The translations under genes were made by a program, and so were the position numbers. The notes beneath the pieces were generated by a model that worked only from the letters and a program-made list of their open reading frames with translations, did not search any database and was not told where the DNA came from. 22,126 nucleotides of DNA from Competibacteraceae bacterium UBA2788. GTDB taxonomy: Bacteria > Pseudomonadota > Gammaproteobacteria > Competibacterales > Competibacteraceae. Positions 14,697 through 22,126 of this stretch are shown here, piece by piece. The stretch is from positions 1 through 22,126 of the forward strand of contig DEHY01000180.1 of the NCBI GenBank assembly GCA_002352185.1, given 5' to 3'. The number at the start of each line of letters is the position of its first letter. Position 1 is the stretch's first letter.

Positions 14697-17105
14697 TTGA
14701 GCCAGGCAGATAGCCCAGAGAGCCAGCGCCTTCGGTGCCTCAATCACCTGAAGCTGATTGAGGATTTGTGGCAAAAGCTGTACTACGTCAAGTGGAACGC
14801 CAAGTCGTTCGCGATGCTGGGGCGCCTGGCGCAGGATATGGCGAAGAACATACCCGCTGGCGATGAGTCCCTGAGTAACCTGATTGCGCAGTTGGAACAG
14901 CATGTCAAGAACTGCCTCGCCGTTAGCGGCGTACCCCATGAGCCTGAGCGCCAGCGGCTGACCGCGCTGATCGATGCATTGCGGCACTTTCTGGTTAATT
15001 CCAGTAGTCGCAGTACGAGCGATGATCCGCGGACGCGCCCGCTGCTGGCGCCGCACCCGGAAATCTTCGTCATCACCCCCGATGAACAGACGTCACTGGT
15101 TGGAAAACTCGAAGATTCAAGCTATCGGGTGCGGCATATCACCAGCTTGACCGAGGCCGAAGAGCGGCTGCACGACCGTGTGCCCGGCGCCATTATTCTT
15201 GACGTGGATTTCCCCGAGGGTGCGGAGGCGGCCACGGCGCTGATCGCTACCCTGCGCGAGCAAGTGGGGCTACGGGCGCCCGTGCTGTTTCTGGCTGAAC
15301 GCAACGACATGTCGGCGCGGCTGGAGGCGGTGCGGGCGGGCAGCACCGCCTACTTCAACAAGCCGCTTAATTACGATGAGGTGCTGACCGCGCTGCGGGA
15401 ACTGCTGCTGCCGCAGACCTCCGAAAGCTATTACCGGGTTCTGATCGTGAACGACCGGCCGGCCGAGGCGTGGGAAATGGCGGGCGCGCTGGAGGAAGAA
15501 GGCATTACCCCCCGCGTCGTGATTCAGCCGCTGCAAGTGTTGCAGGACATTCAACGCTTCCGGCCTGATCTGCTGCTGATCGACCTGGACATCAAGGAAA
15601 TCAGCGGGCCGGAACTGGCCCGGGTGATCGCGCAGCATCGTGAATATGACATTCTGCCGATGATTCTGCTGTGTTTTCCAGCGGATACAGCCCATTATCT
15701 GATGGATCTGGATGCGCCGGGCGCCAGCATCCTGGCTAAGCCGGCGCCGGTCAGCCATCTATGCTGGGAGGTCAAACAGCGCTTGCGCCGCGCGCGCACT
15801 CTGCGGGTCAAACTCGGCGCGCTGACCGATAACGATGCCGTCAGCGGCCTCTACAACCGTGGGCGGTTCCTGATGCTGCTGGAGCGTGCCATCGAAACCC
15901 TGGGCCTGCGCGCTCGATCCCTGGCGGTGATGTTTATCATGCTGGATAACCTGCGCGCTATCCGTGATTCCGCCGGGGTTGCGACCGCCGATGAGGTGGT
16001 GGGGCAGGCCGCCAACCGGTTGCGCCAGATTCTGAACCACGAGCAACCGGCAGCGCGATTCAGCGACGCCATTTTTACCATCATGATCCCCAATCTGCTC
16101 GGCGAACCGCTGCTTAAGCTGGCCCGCCGGATCCGCGACGCGCTGGAAACCGGATTTTACAAGGTGGGCGATCAGGCTCTGCTCCTGCGAGCCAACATTG
16201 GCATTTCCGTGGCGACCGACCGCAGTCAGGAACACCTGATGCTCATCCAGGGAGCGGATTCAGCCTGTGGCCTGGCGCGGGAGGCCAAGGGCGAGCGGAT
16301 CTATCTGCAACAGCCGGTGACGGCGCCCAAGCGCGATCAGGAGATGTCATCACGGGGGCGGGTGCTGAGTCAGGTGCATGAGATCGTTGAACACGAGCGG
16401 ACCTGGCTGGTGTTCCAGCCCATCGCCAGCATACGCGGCGACGCCAACGAACGTTATGAAGTACTCCTGCGCCTGCGCGACAAGGAAGGTCAGGATCTGG
16501 TTCCAGGCAGCGTGTTTGGCGTAGTCCACAACCACGAACTGGGAGTAACGCTGGATCGCTGGGTCATCGAACACGCCATTGATATGCTCAAGCAGCGGCA
16601 GTTGGCAACCACTCTGTTTATCAAGCTCCTGCCGATCACGTTAAAAGACCGCACTTTGAGCGTTTGGCTGCGTGAACGGCTGGAACAAGCGGGGGTAGAG
16701 GCGCAGCGCATTGTGTTCGAGGTGGCGGAGTCGGTGGCCGAGCGTAACATGCGTGACATGTTCGGTTTTCTGGGCGGCATCAAGCAACTGGGTTGCGGAT
16801 TTTGCCTGGATCGCTTCGGGCGGGGCACGGATTCGCTAGGACTGCTCAAGAACCTGGGAGCTGATTACATCAAGCTGGACATGTATTTTGTCAACCAGTT
16901 ATCCAAGGATATGGTCAAGCAGACCCAGCTCCGCGAACTGGTGCAGAATCTGGAGACCCTGGGCGCATTAACCATCGTCGGCGGGGTGGAAGACGTGAAA
17001 GCGATGCCGATTCTATGGTCGCTGGGCGTCGATCTGATCCAGGGATTCTTCCTGCAACAGCCCTATCGCGAGATGAGCTACGACTTCGCCGGCGCAGCCT
17101 TCTGA
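14697..17105 (+). CDS. FimX-like c-di-GMP effector: REC-REC-degenerate GGDEF-degenerate EAL
   Basis: The 802-residue protein starts with a helical N-terminal domain (1-110), possibly Hpt-like but without a clear phosphorylatable His motif. Then come receiver 1 (about 121-238; Asp169 in 'IILDVD', Lys222) and receiver 2 (about 246-365; Asp296 in 'LLIDLD', Lys348). Next is a GGDEF-fold domain with 'SDAIF' (456-460) in place of GGDEF, and an EAL-fold domain with EVL (588-590) in place of EAL. Other EAL catalytic motifs are also lost: 'FIKLLP' instead of FxNLS and 'DRFGRG' instead of DDFGTG. FimX of Pseudomonas has GDSIF and EVL and is a non-catalytic c-di-GMP receptor for type IV pili, so the resemblance is close. 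I infer a c-di-GMP-binding regulator with phosphorylation input; no pilus gene is nearby. Confidence 0.85.
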   Translation: MSQADSPESQRLRCLNHLKLIEDLWQKLYYVKWNAKSFAMLGRLAQDMAKNIPAGDESLSNLIAQLEQHVKNCLAVSGVPHEPERQRLTALIDALRHFLVNSSSRSTSDDPRTRPLLAPHPEIFVITPDEQTSLVGKLEDSSYRVRHITSLTEAEERLHDRVPGAIILDVDFPEGAEAATALIATLREQVGLRAPVLFLAERNDMSARLEAVRAGSTAYFNKPLNYDEVLTALRELLLPQTSESYYRVLIVNDRPAEAWEMAGALEEEGITPRVVIQPLQVLQDIQRFRPDLLLIDLDIKEISGPELARVIAQHREYDILPMILLCFPADTAHYLMDLDAPGASILAKPAPVSHLCWEVKQRLRRARTLRVKLGALTDNDAVSGLYNRGRFLMLLERAIETLGLRARSLAVMFIMLDNLRAIRDSAGVATADEVVGQAANRLRQILNHEQPAARFSDAIFTIMIPNLLGEPLLKLARRIRDALETGFYKVGDQALLLRANIGISVATDRSQEHLMLIQGADSACGLAREAKGERIYLQQPVTAPKRDQEMSSRGRVLSQVHEIVEHERTWLVFQPIASIRGDANERYEVLLRLRDKEGQDLVPGSVFGVVHNHELGVTLDRWVIEHAIDMLKQRQLATTLFIKLLPITLKDRTLSVWLRERLEQAGVEAQRIVFEVAESVAERNMRDMFGFLGGIKQLGCGFCLDRFGRGTDSLGLLKNLGADYIKLDMYFVNQLSKDMVKQTQLRELVQNLETLGALTIVGGVEDVKAMPILWSLGVDLIQGFFLQQPYREMSYDFAGAAF

Positions 17106-17128
17106 ATGACGCCGGTTACTCTCAACGG

Positions 17129-18013
17129 TTAACCCTGCGTGGCGCGCAGCAGCGCGGCGTAGCCCTCCCGATAGCCGGGATAGCGAAAGTTAAAACCGCT
17201 GGCGCGCAACCGGGCATTGCGGCAACGCTTGCTGGCCCGCATCCGCAGTGCAGGATGACTACCCGCTTGAGCGCCGGGCTTCAGCAGCGGATGCGCGGCC
17301 AGCGGCGGTTTCGGCGCGCCTACCTGGATCGCCAGCCAGTCCAGCACTTCGTCCAGCGGCGCCGGATCATCGTCCACGGCGAGGTAGATGGACTCCGCAT
17401 CCGGCAGAAAGAGCAGATGCTCCAGCACCCGAGCGCAGTCATCGCGATGGATGCGGTTGGTGTAGAGCGGCGGGCCGGCGGGACGGGTCGCACTGCCATC
17501 GCGGACGCTTTCAATCAGCCGGGTGCGACCGGGGCCGTAGATACCGCCGAAACGGACGGCGACTGCCGGCCAACGGCTCGTCCCCATCAGCCTCTCGCCT
17601 TCACGGATGCAGCGCCCGCTAAAGCCGTCCGCCTCAGCAGGCGAATCCTCGTCCACCCATTCGCCTTGGTGCTGGGCGTAAACCGAGGTGCTGGAGGTGA
17701 ACAGCAACCGTCGAGGCTGCTGACCGGCGTCAGCCAAAGCGTTCAACAGGTTGCGGACGCCGGTCACATAAGCGGCTTGATAGGCGTCCGCGCTGAAACC
17801 GGTGGCGGCGGCGCTGTAGACGACGAAGTCCAGCGCCGACGGCAACGTGGTTAGCGTCGCTGGATCGGTGAGATCCGCCGCCAGCGGTCGAATGCCGGGC
17901 GGCAGATCCGCCGGGCGCCGTTTCAGACCCCAGATTTCATGCCCAGCCCCGCTCAGGCTCTGGCCCAGAGTAGCGCCGACATCACCGCAACCGGCGATCA
18001 GAATGCGTGCCAT
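17129..18013 (-). CDS. YeeZ-like NAD-dependent epimerase/SDR-family protein
   Basis: The 294-residue protein is an atypical extended SDR with an N-terminal Rossmann motif 'ILIAGCGDVGATLG', then 'LAADLTDPATL', 'RLLFTSSTSVYAQHQGEWVDEDSP', 'GFSGRCIREGERL', 'VRFGGIYGPGRTRL' and 'NRIHRDDCARVLEHLL'. This is the pattern of E. coli YeeZ (274 aa), whose substrate is unknown. The YxxxK active-site pair of classical SDRs is not seen (Tyr is followed by AQHQ), so enzymatic activity is uncertain. The start at ATG 18013 is firm: GAGGA (18021-18025) seven bases upstream. Only 27 bases separate this ATG from the divergent mutY start. It is convergent with the FimX-like gene, 23 bases apart. Confidence 0.85.
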   Translation of the reverse strand: MARILIAGCGDVGATLGQSLSGAGHEIWGLKRRPADLPPGIRPLAADLTDPATLTTLPSALDFVVYSAAATGFSADAYQAAYVTGVRNLLNALADAGQQPRRLLFTSSTSVYAQHQGEWVDEDSPAEADGFSGRCIREGERLMGTSRWPAVAVRFGGIYGPGRTRLIESVRDGSATRPAGPPLYTNRIHRDDCARVLEHLLFLPDAESIYLAVDDDPAPLDEVLDWLAIQVGAPKPPLAAHPLLKPGAQAGSHPALRMRASKRCRNARLRASGFNFRYPGYREGYAALLRATQG

Positions 18014-18040
18014 AACACAATCCTCGTGCAGTGGAACCCG

Positions 18041-19096
18041 ATGAGTCCAAATGAATTTAGTCGGCGCGTGCTGGACTGGTTCGACGCGCACGGTCGCAAG
18101 CAGTTGCCTTGGCAGGAAAATCCTACGCCCTACCGGATTTGGGTCTCCGAGATCATGCTGCAACAAACCCAGGTGGCGACAGTCATCCCCTATTATCAGC
18201 GTTTTATGGAACGGTTTCCCGATCTTCGGACGCTGGCTGGCGCCGAACTGGATGACGTGTTACGGCTGTGGGCTGGATTGGGCTATTACGCTCGCGCCCG
18301 GCATTTGCACCAAACGGCGCGCCTGCTCTGCGAGCGGCATGACGGAGCCATGCCGCTGGATCTGGCGATCCTGCAACAGTTGCCCGGCATCGGTCGCTCG
18401 ACCGCAGGAGCCATTTTGGCGCTGGCCGCCGGTCAGCGTCAGCCGATTCTGGATGGCAACGTCAAACGGCTGCTGGCGCGATTCGGAGCGGTCGCGGGCT
18501 GGCCGGGCCAGTCGCGGGTGCAAACGGCGTTGTGGGAGCTGGCGGAGCGTTACACCCCGGCTCAACGGGTGGCGGATTACACCCAGGCCATGATGGATCT
18601 TGGCGCGATGATTTGTACGCCGCGCCGACCGCACTGCCTGGCGTGTCCGCTGGCGGATGGTTGCGCCGCTCACGCTCAGGGGCGCGAGATGGCCTATCCA
18701 GAGCCGAAACCGCGCCGGGAACTGCCGGTGCGGGCCACGCGCATGTTGCTGCTGCGCACGCTGGAGGGCGAGGTGCTGCTGGAGCGCCGACCGCCGGCTG
18801 GCGTCTGGGGCGGGCTGTGGAGTTTTCCCGAATGCCCGCTGGAGGTAGATATTGCCGCCTGGTGCCAGCAGCAGTTCGGATTGACAGTGGCGGTCAAGCC
18901 GCCATGGGGCGTGATACGGCACGGTTTTAGCCATTTTCAGCTTGACATCATCCCGGTGCCGGGGCTGATCTCCGGGCCAATCGGCAGGGTGATGGAAGGA
19001 GAGCGTTTTGTCTGGTATAACCCCGGCCACTCCAATCATCGGGGGGTCGCCGCGCCAGTCCAGCGGCTGCTGGCGGCTTTGGCAAACGAACTGTAA
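18041..19096 (+). CDS. mutY: Adenine DNA glycosylase MutY
   Basis: MutY removes adenine mispaired with 8-oxoguanine. The protein has 351 aa (E. coli 350) and keeps the key residues at E. coli positions: catalytic Glu37 in 'SEIMLQQTQV', Asp138 in 'ILDGNVKR', the helix-hairpin-helix 'LQQLPGIGRSTAG' (111-123), and the [4Fe-4S] cysteines 192, 199, 202 and 208 (C-x6-C-x2-C-x5-C). The C-terminal Nudix-like domain, from about 225, has 'GVWGGLWSFPE' and the 'FSHFQL' loop that reads 8-oxoG. The start is ATG 18041; the open frame upstream (to 17939) is antisense to the epimerase and not MutY. The ribosome site is weak (GTGGAA, 18031-18036). The downstream yggX is 18 bases away, the operon order known in enterobacteria. 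Confidence 0.96.
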   Translation: MSPNEFSRRVLDWFDAHGRKQLPWQENPTPYRIWVSEIMLQQTQVATVIPYYQRFMERFPDLRTLAGAELDDVLRLWAGLGYYARARHLHQTARLLCERHDGAMPLDLAILQQLPGIGRSTAGAILALAAGQRQPILDGNVKRLLARFGAVAGWPGQSRVQTALWELAERYTPAQRVADYTQAMMDLGAMICTPRRPHCLACPLADGCAAHAQGREMAYPEPKPRRELPVRATRMLLLRTLEGEVLLERRPPAGVWGGLWSFPECPLEVDIAAWCQQQFGLTVAVKPPWGVIRHGFSHFQLDIIPVPGLISGPIGRVMEGERFVWYNPGHSNHRGVAAPVQRLLAALANEL

Positions 19097-19114
19097 AACC
19101 GACGGGAATCAGCG

Positions 19115-19399
19115 ATGGCTCGAATGGTAAAGTGCATCAAACTCGGCGTCGAAGCCGAAGGCCTGGACCGCCTGCCTTATCCGGGAGAACTGGGCCAGCG
19201 GATTTTTGAGAACGTGTCCAAGCCGGCCTGGCAGCAATGGCTGCGTCAGCAGACCATGCTGATCAACGAATACCGGCTGACGCCATTTGAACCCAAGGCC
19301 CGCCAGTTTCTGGAACAGCAGATGGAGCAGTTTTTCTTTGGAGAGGGGGCCGCAGTGCCGGAGGGCTACGTACCGCCAAAGGCGGGGATGGATGGATAA
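19115..19399 (+). CDS. yggX: Probable Fe(2+)-trafficking protein YggX
   Basis: YggX is a small cytosolic protein that protects iron-sulfur clusters from oxidation and may carry Fe(II). This 94-residue protein follows the family: '[32 protein letters not shown]', '[18 protein letters not shown]', '[13 protein letters not shown]' and 'EGYVPP'. Cys7 sits at the position of the conserved family Cys7 in E. coli. Starts at 19115 and 19124 (ATG) are both possible; only a weak GGGA precedes the first. Pairing with mutY, an iron-sulfur glycosylase, is conserved in gammaproteobacteria and fits the role. It is convergent with cca, 22 bases apart. Confidence 0.95.
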   Translation: MARMVKCIKLGVEAEGLDRLPYPGELGQRIFENVSKPAWQQWLRQQTMLINEYRLTPFEPKARQFLEQQMEQFFFGEGAAVPEGYVPPKAGMDG

Positions 19400-19421
19400 G
19401 GCTGAAGGCGCGCAGCCTCGC

Positions 19422-20654
19422 TCAGGAGGCTCGAAACGCTCGCCGGACCTCGGTGATCGCCGCCAGCCGTTCCTGCTGTAACGCCTCTGCCAGCGCCAGT
19501 CCGGTCAACCCCTGCACGAGCAACGGTCGCGCCTGAACCGCTGCCGCCGCCTGATAAACCTGGCGCATGAATTGGGTCTGAACATAATCCCGGTTTTCCA
19601 GACCGGTTCGGCCCCGCGCATCGGCTTCACAGGCGATGAGGAATTGCTCGAAGCGCTGCGGCTTGCGGAGGGCGTCCAGCCCTTGCAGGGTGTTGAGCAG
19701 TGTTTTCGGGCGCAACTCCAGCGCCCGGTGGCAATGGGTGTGATAGCGCGCGGTCAGCACGCCCAGTTCCCGGTACATGTTGGGAACCCGCAACCGCTGA
19801 CAGAGCGCCCGAATCAAATCCGCGCCGCGCTGTTCGTGACCGTGGTGGCGGGGCCACTCGCCGGGCGGCGTGGTCCCCTTGCCGAGGTCGTGAACCAGTA
19901 CGGCGAAGCGGGCCACTGCGTCTGCATTCAGCCGCACAGCCTGCGCCAGCGCCAGCAGGGTATGCGCCCCGGTATCAATCTCAGGATGATGCGCGGCGGG
20001 TTGCGGCACCCCGAACAACTGGTCCAGTTCCGGGAAAATCCGCGCCAGCGCCCCGCATTCGCGCAGAGTCGCAATAAACTGTTCCGGCTGGGATTCGCCC
20101 AAGGCGCGCACGGTTTCCGCCCACACCCGTTCCGGCACCAGACTGTCCACCTCGCCGCTGGCGACCATGGTCCGCATCAGGTTCAGCGTTTCCGGCGCGA
20201 CCCGGAACCCCAGCCGCGCATAACGGGCGCTGAACCGGGCCAGCCGCAGTATCCGCACCGGATCTTCCGCGAAAGCCGGCGAGACATGCCGCAGCCAGCG
20301 GGTTTCCAGATCGCAGACGCCGCGATAGGGATCGATCAGCCGACCCTGAGCGTCGCGGGCCATGGCATTGATGGTCAGGTCGCGGCGCAACAGATCTTCT
20401 TCCAGCGTCACATCCGGCGCGGCGTGGACGCTGAAGCCATGATAGCCCGGCGCAGTCTTGCGTTCGGTGCGGGCCAGCGCGTATTCCTCGTGCGTATTCG
20501 GGTGCAGGAACACCGGAAAGTCCTTGCCGACCGACCGGAAACCGTGCGCCAACAGATCGTCGGGCGTCGCGCCGACCACCACCCAGTCGCGTTCCTGGAC
20601 CGGCACGCCCAGCAGGTCGTCGCGCACCGCGCCGCCGACCAGATAAATTTCCAT
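19422..20654 (-). CDS. cca: Multifunctional CCA tRNA nucleotidyltransferase
   Basis: Cca adds or repairs the 3' CCA of tRNAs, and the E. coli type also has phosphohydrolase activity. From ATG 20654 it has 410 aa (E. coli 412). The N-terminus '[10 protein letters not shown]' and 'RDWVVVG' form the nucleotidyltransferase site; the first acidic residue is Glu21 rather than Asp, with Asp23 kept. Then come '[13 protein letters not shown]', '[20 protein letters not shown]' and '[20 protein letters not shown]'. The HD domain has His255-Asp256 in 'LVHDLGKG', as in E. coli, so this is the full-length form with the metal-dependent phosphohydrolase domain. ATG 20669 would add five residues; neither start has a clear ribosome site. 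The tRNA-Met in this window already encodes CCA, so repair may be the main task. Confidence 0.96.
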   Translation of the reverse strand: MEIYLVGGAVRDDLLGVPVQERDWVVVGATPDDLLAHGFRSVGKDFPVFLHPNTHEEYALARTERKTAPGYHGFSVHAAPDVTLEEDLLRRDLTINAMARDAQGRLIDPYRGVCDLETRWLRHVSPAFAEDPVRILRLARFSARYARLGFRVAPETLNLMRTMVASGEVDSLVPERVWAETVRALGESQPEQFIATLRECGALARIFPELDQLFGVPQPAAHHPEIDTGAHTLLALAQAVRLNADAVARFAVLVHDLGKGTTPPGEWPRHHGHEQRGADLIRALCQRLRVPNMYRELGVLTARYHTHCHRALELRPKTLLNTLQGLDALRKPQRFEQFLIACEADARGRTGLENRDYVQTQFMRQVYQAAAAVQARPLLVQGLTGLALAEALQQERLAAITEVRRAFRAS

Positions 20655-20714
20655 CGTACTTGCGTTCATCGCTTGCGTTCTGTGACAGGCATAATCAGAT
20701 GCCCAGCGGATGTT

Positions 20715-20743
20715 CTGACGGGTAATCCGCGTCGGCTGATAAA
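20715..20743 (+). promoter_or_regulatory. Possible promoter of the aminopeptidase gene
   Basis: CTGACG (20715-20720) and GATAAA (20738-20743) are 17 bases apart and match consensus at 4/6 each. The start would fall near 20750, only about 15 bases before ATG 20765, so the leader would be very short. No strong Shine-Dalgarno is present. Confidence 0.35.
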
Positions 20744-20764
20744 CCTTAGACGGTTTTACGAACG

Positions 20765-21907
20765 ATGCTGCGAACTTTCTGGATACTTTTTATCATGACC
20801 GGCTTTGGGCTGGCGCTGTCCGGGTGCGCCGAACTGGCCTATTACCGCCAGGCGGCGGCAGGGCAATGGGAATTGTTGCAGGCGCGCCGACCGGTAGCGG
20901 AGGTGCTGGCCGATCCGACGACCGCCCCGAACCTGCGCCAGCGGCTGGAAATCGCCCAGGCGTTGCGCGCCTTCGCCAGCGCGGATCTGGCGCTGCCCGA
21001 CAATGACAGTTACCGGAATTACGCCGACGTGCAGCGGCCCTATGTGGTCAGAAACGTGTTCGCTGCGCCGGAACTGGCGCTGGAACCGCGTCGCTGGTGT
21101 TTCCCGATAGCAGGCTGCTTGAGTTATCGCGGCTATTTCGACGCCGAAGCCGCGCAGCGCTTGGCCGACCAATTGCGGGCGGACGGCGATGATGTCTATG
21201 TCGCCGATATTGCAGCGTATTCAACCCTGGGCTGGTTCGCGGATCCGTTACTGAACACCTTTATTCATTGGTCCACGGCGCGGCTGGCGGAACTGATGTT
21301 TCACGAACTGGCCCATCAACGGCTGTATATCGCCGACGATACCGCCTTTAATGAAGCCTTTGCGACCGCCGTGGGTCAACTGGGGGTGGAGCGCTGGCTG
21401 GCGCAACGAGGCACGGCGCGTGATCAGGAGGAATACGCAGCGGATCATCGTCGTCGGCAGGAATTTTCACAGCGGGTGACGGCGAGCCGAGAGGCATTGG
21501 CGGCGGTGTACGCCTCGTCTCAGTCCGATGCTGAAAAACGGGTTGGGAAACAACGCATTCTGGCCGAACTGCGTACGCGCTACCGGGAACTGAAACAGGG
21601 TTGGGGCGGCTATGCCGGTTACGACCGCTGGTTCGAGCAGGATTTGAACAACGCCAAACTGGCCGGTCACAGCACCTATCAGCGTTGGGTGCCGGCGTTC
21701 GTTGCACTGTACCAGCGGGAAGGACGGGATTTCGCGGCTTTCTATCAGGCGGCGGAAGTCCTCGGACGCTTGCCGCCGCCGGAGCGGGAAGCGCAATTAC
21801 GGGAGTTGCTGACTGCGCCTGGCCCGTCTATGCTGGCGCATATCTCTTCGCTTGCTGGAGCTTGTCATGCTCGAAACGCGCATTGCCCGCCTGTTCAAGA
21901 ACGGTAG
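20765..21907 (+). CDS. Putative zinc aminopeptidase lipoprotein (COG4324 family)
   Basis: The 380-residue protein has a lipoprotein signal with lipobox LSGC (Cys21), so it is predicted to sit in a membrane facing the periplasm. The zinc motif is HELAH (180-184) with a downstream Glu197 in '[11 protein letters not shown]'. Family blocks '[14 protein letters not shown]', '[12 protein letters not shown]' and '[18 protein letters not shown]' match putative aminopeptidases of the COG4324/PF10023 type. The activity is predicted only. The last 26 or so residues, after 'LRELLTAPG', look unlike the family and run over the start of the vapB gene in another frame (41-base overlap), so the natural C-terminus may have been replaced. 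It is divergent from cca. Confidence 0.85.
   Translation: MLRTFWILFIMTGFGLALSGCAELAYYRQAAAGQWELLQARRPVAEVLADPTTAPNLRQRLEIAQALRAFASADLALPDNDSYRNYADVQRPYVVRNVFAAPELALEPRRWCFPIAGCLSYRGYFDAEAAQRLADQLRADGDDVYVADIAAYSTLGWFADPLLNTFIHWSTARLAELMFHELAHQRLYIADDTAFNEAFATAVGQLGVERWLAQRGTARDQEEYAADHRRRQEFSQRVTASREALAAVYASSQSDAEKRVGKQRILAELRTRYRELKQGWGGYAGYDRWFEQDLNNAKLAGHSTYQRWVPAFVALYQREGRDFAAFYQAAEVLGRLPPPEREAQLRELLTAPGPSMLAHISSLAGACHARNAHCPPVQER
21857..21860 (+). promoter_or_regulatory. Ribosome binding site of the VapB-like gene
   Basis: GGAG lies six bases before ATG 21867 and supports a start inside the 3' end of the aminopeptidase gene. Confidence 0.6.
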
Positions 21908-22126
21908 CAGCCAGGCCGTTCGCCTGCCTGCTGAATTCCGCTTCGAGAGTGAAGAGATTTATATCACCCGCGACGCGGCGAGTGGGGATGTGGTGCTTTC
22001 AACCCGTCCGGGGGCGAAGGCGTGGGACGAATTTTTCGCCCTGATCCATAGCATCGAGGCGTCCGACGATTTCATGGCCGAACGTCCGCTGAATGTGATT
22101 CCGCACGAGCGTGATCTATTCGCGGA
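21867..22126 (+). CDS. vapB: VapB-type antitoxin, cut by the right edge
   Basis: The visible 86 codons begin '[21 protein letters not shown]', then 'EFRFESEEIYITRD', 'GDVVLSTRP' and 'WDEFFALI'. This is the AbrB/MazE-like swapped-hairpin fold of VapB antitoxins: N-G-x-S-Q-A-V-R-L-P forms the DNA-binding part and the later acidic region wraps the toxin. VapB neutralises a PIN-domain RNase (VapC) and represses its own operon. The gene starts within the aminopeptidase gene (41-base overlap). The frame is still open at the window end, where the stop and a vapC gene are expected. It may be a recent arrival, as such modules often are. Confidence 0.82.
   Translation, partial: MLETRIARLFKNGSSQAVRLPAEFRFESEEIYITRDAASGDVVLSTRPGAKAWDEFFALIHSIEASDDFMAERPLNVIPHERDLFA

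Noticed and set aside
12680..14743. Minus-strand open frame of 687 codons
   Set aside because: It mirrors ilvD almost exactly and has a His/Gly/Ala/Gln-rich translation with no family pattern. ilvD on the other strand is certain.
19414..19431. AGCCTC/GAGGCT inverted repeat between yggX and cca as terminator
   Set aside because: The stem is only six base pairs and no U-run follows on either strand; it also overlaps the cca stop region.
19572..20798. Plus-strand open frame of 408 codons
   Set aside because: It is antisense to cca, which matches its family from end to end.

Overview
The window is GC-rich bacterial DNA with dense coding on both strands. Gene content and family matches point to a gammaproteobacterium. 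Evidence includes the divergent tesA/ybbA pair, a MurB of the E. coli type, MutY with its catalytic and cluster residues at E. coli positions followed by YggX, an E. coli-type Cca, and a CCA-encoding tRNA-Met. I cannot name the genus from sequence alone.

Layout. (1) Positions 3-4416 hold the tail end of a phage-like late operon: three plus-strand genes joined by stop/start overlaps. The first is a virion-type protein cut by the window edge. It is followed by two large proteins with a proline-rich N-terminal part and a long helical body, which look like tandem paralogues. (2) 4417-4678 is a 262-base gap with no gene and a short tandem repeat. (3) 4679-8677 holds ybbA (minus), tesA (plus), murB (minus), an elongator tRNA-Met (minus), mtfA (plus) and a PrcB-like lipoprotein (minus). 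ybbA has no permease gene beside it; the phage block lies where ybbP would be expected. (4) 8165-11292 (minus) is a two-gene operon of a secreted subtilisin-family protease and the PrcB-like lipoprotein, joined by ATGA. (5) 11418-14587 holds nudF (plus), a DUF7931/phospholipase D-like protein (minus) and ilvD (plus). (6) 14697-17105 encodes a FimX-like protein with two receiver domains and degenerate GGDEF and EAL domains. (7) 17129-20654 holds a YeeZ-like epimerase (minus), mutY-yggX (plus) and cca (minus). (8) 20765-22126 holds a putative aminopeptidase lipoprotein whose 3' end overlaps a VapB-type antitoxin gene cut by the right edge.

Most of the window is ordinary housekeeping: cell wall (murB), branched-chain amino acid synthesis (ilvD), tRNA maturation (cca), oxidative damage repair (mutY, yggX) and ADP-ribose hydrolysis (nudF). 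The most interesting points are the phage block with its repeat motif and paralogue pair, the subtilase/PrcB pair that recalls the Treponema dentilisin complex, the catalytically degraded FimX-like regulator with two receivers, and the tRNA-Met promoter lying inside the 5' end of mtfA. I found no CRISPR array, rRNA, insertion sequence, integrase or clear attachment site.
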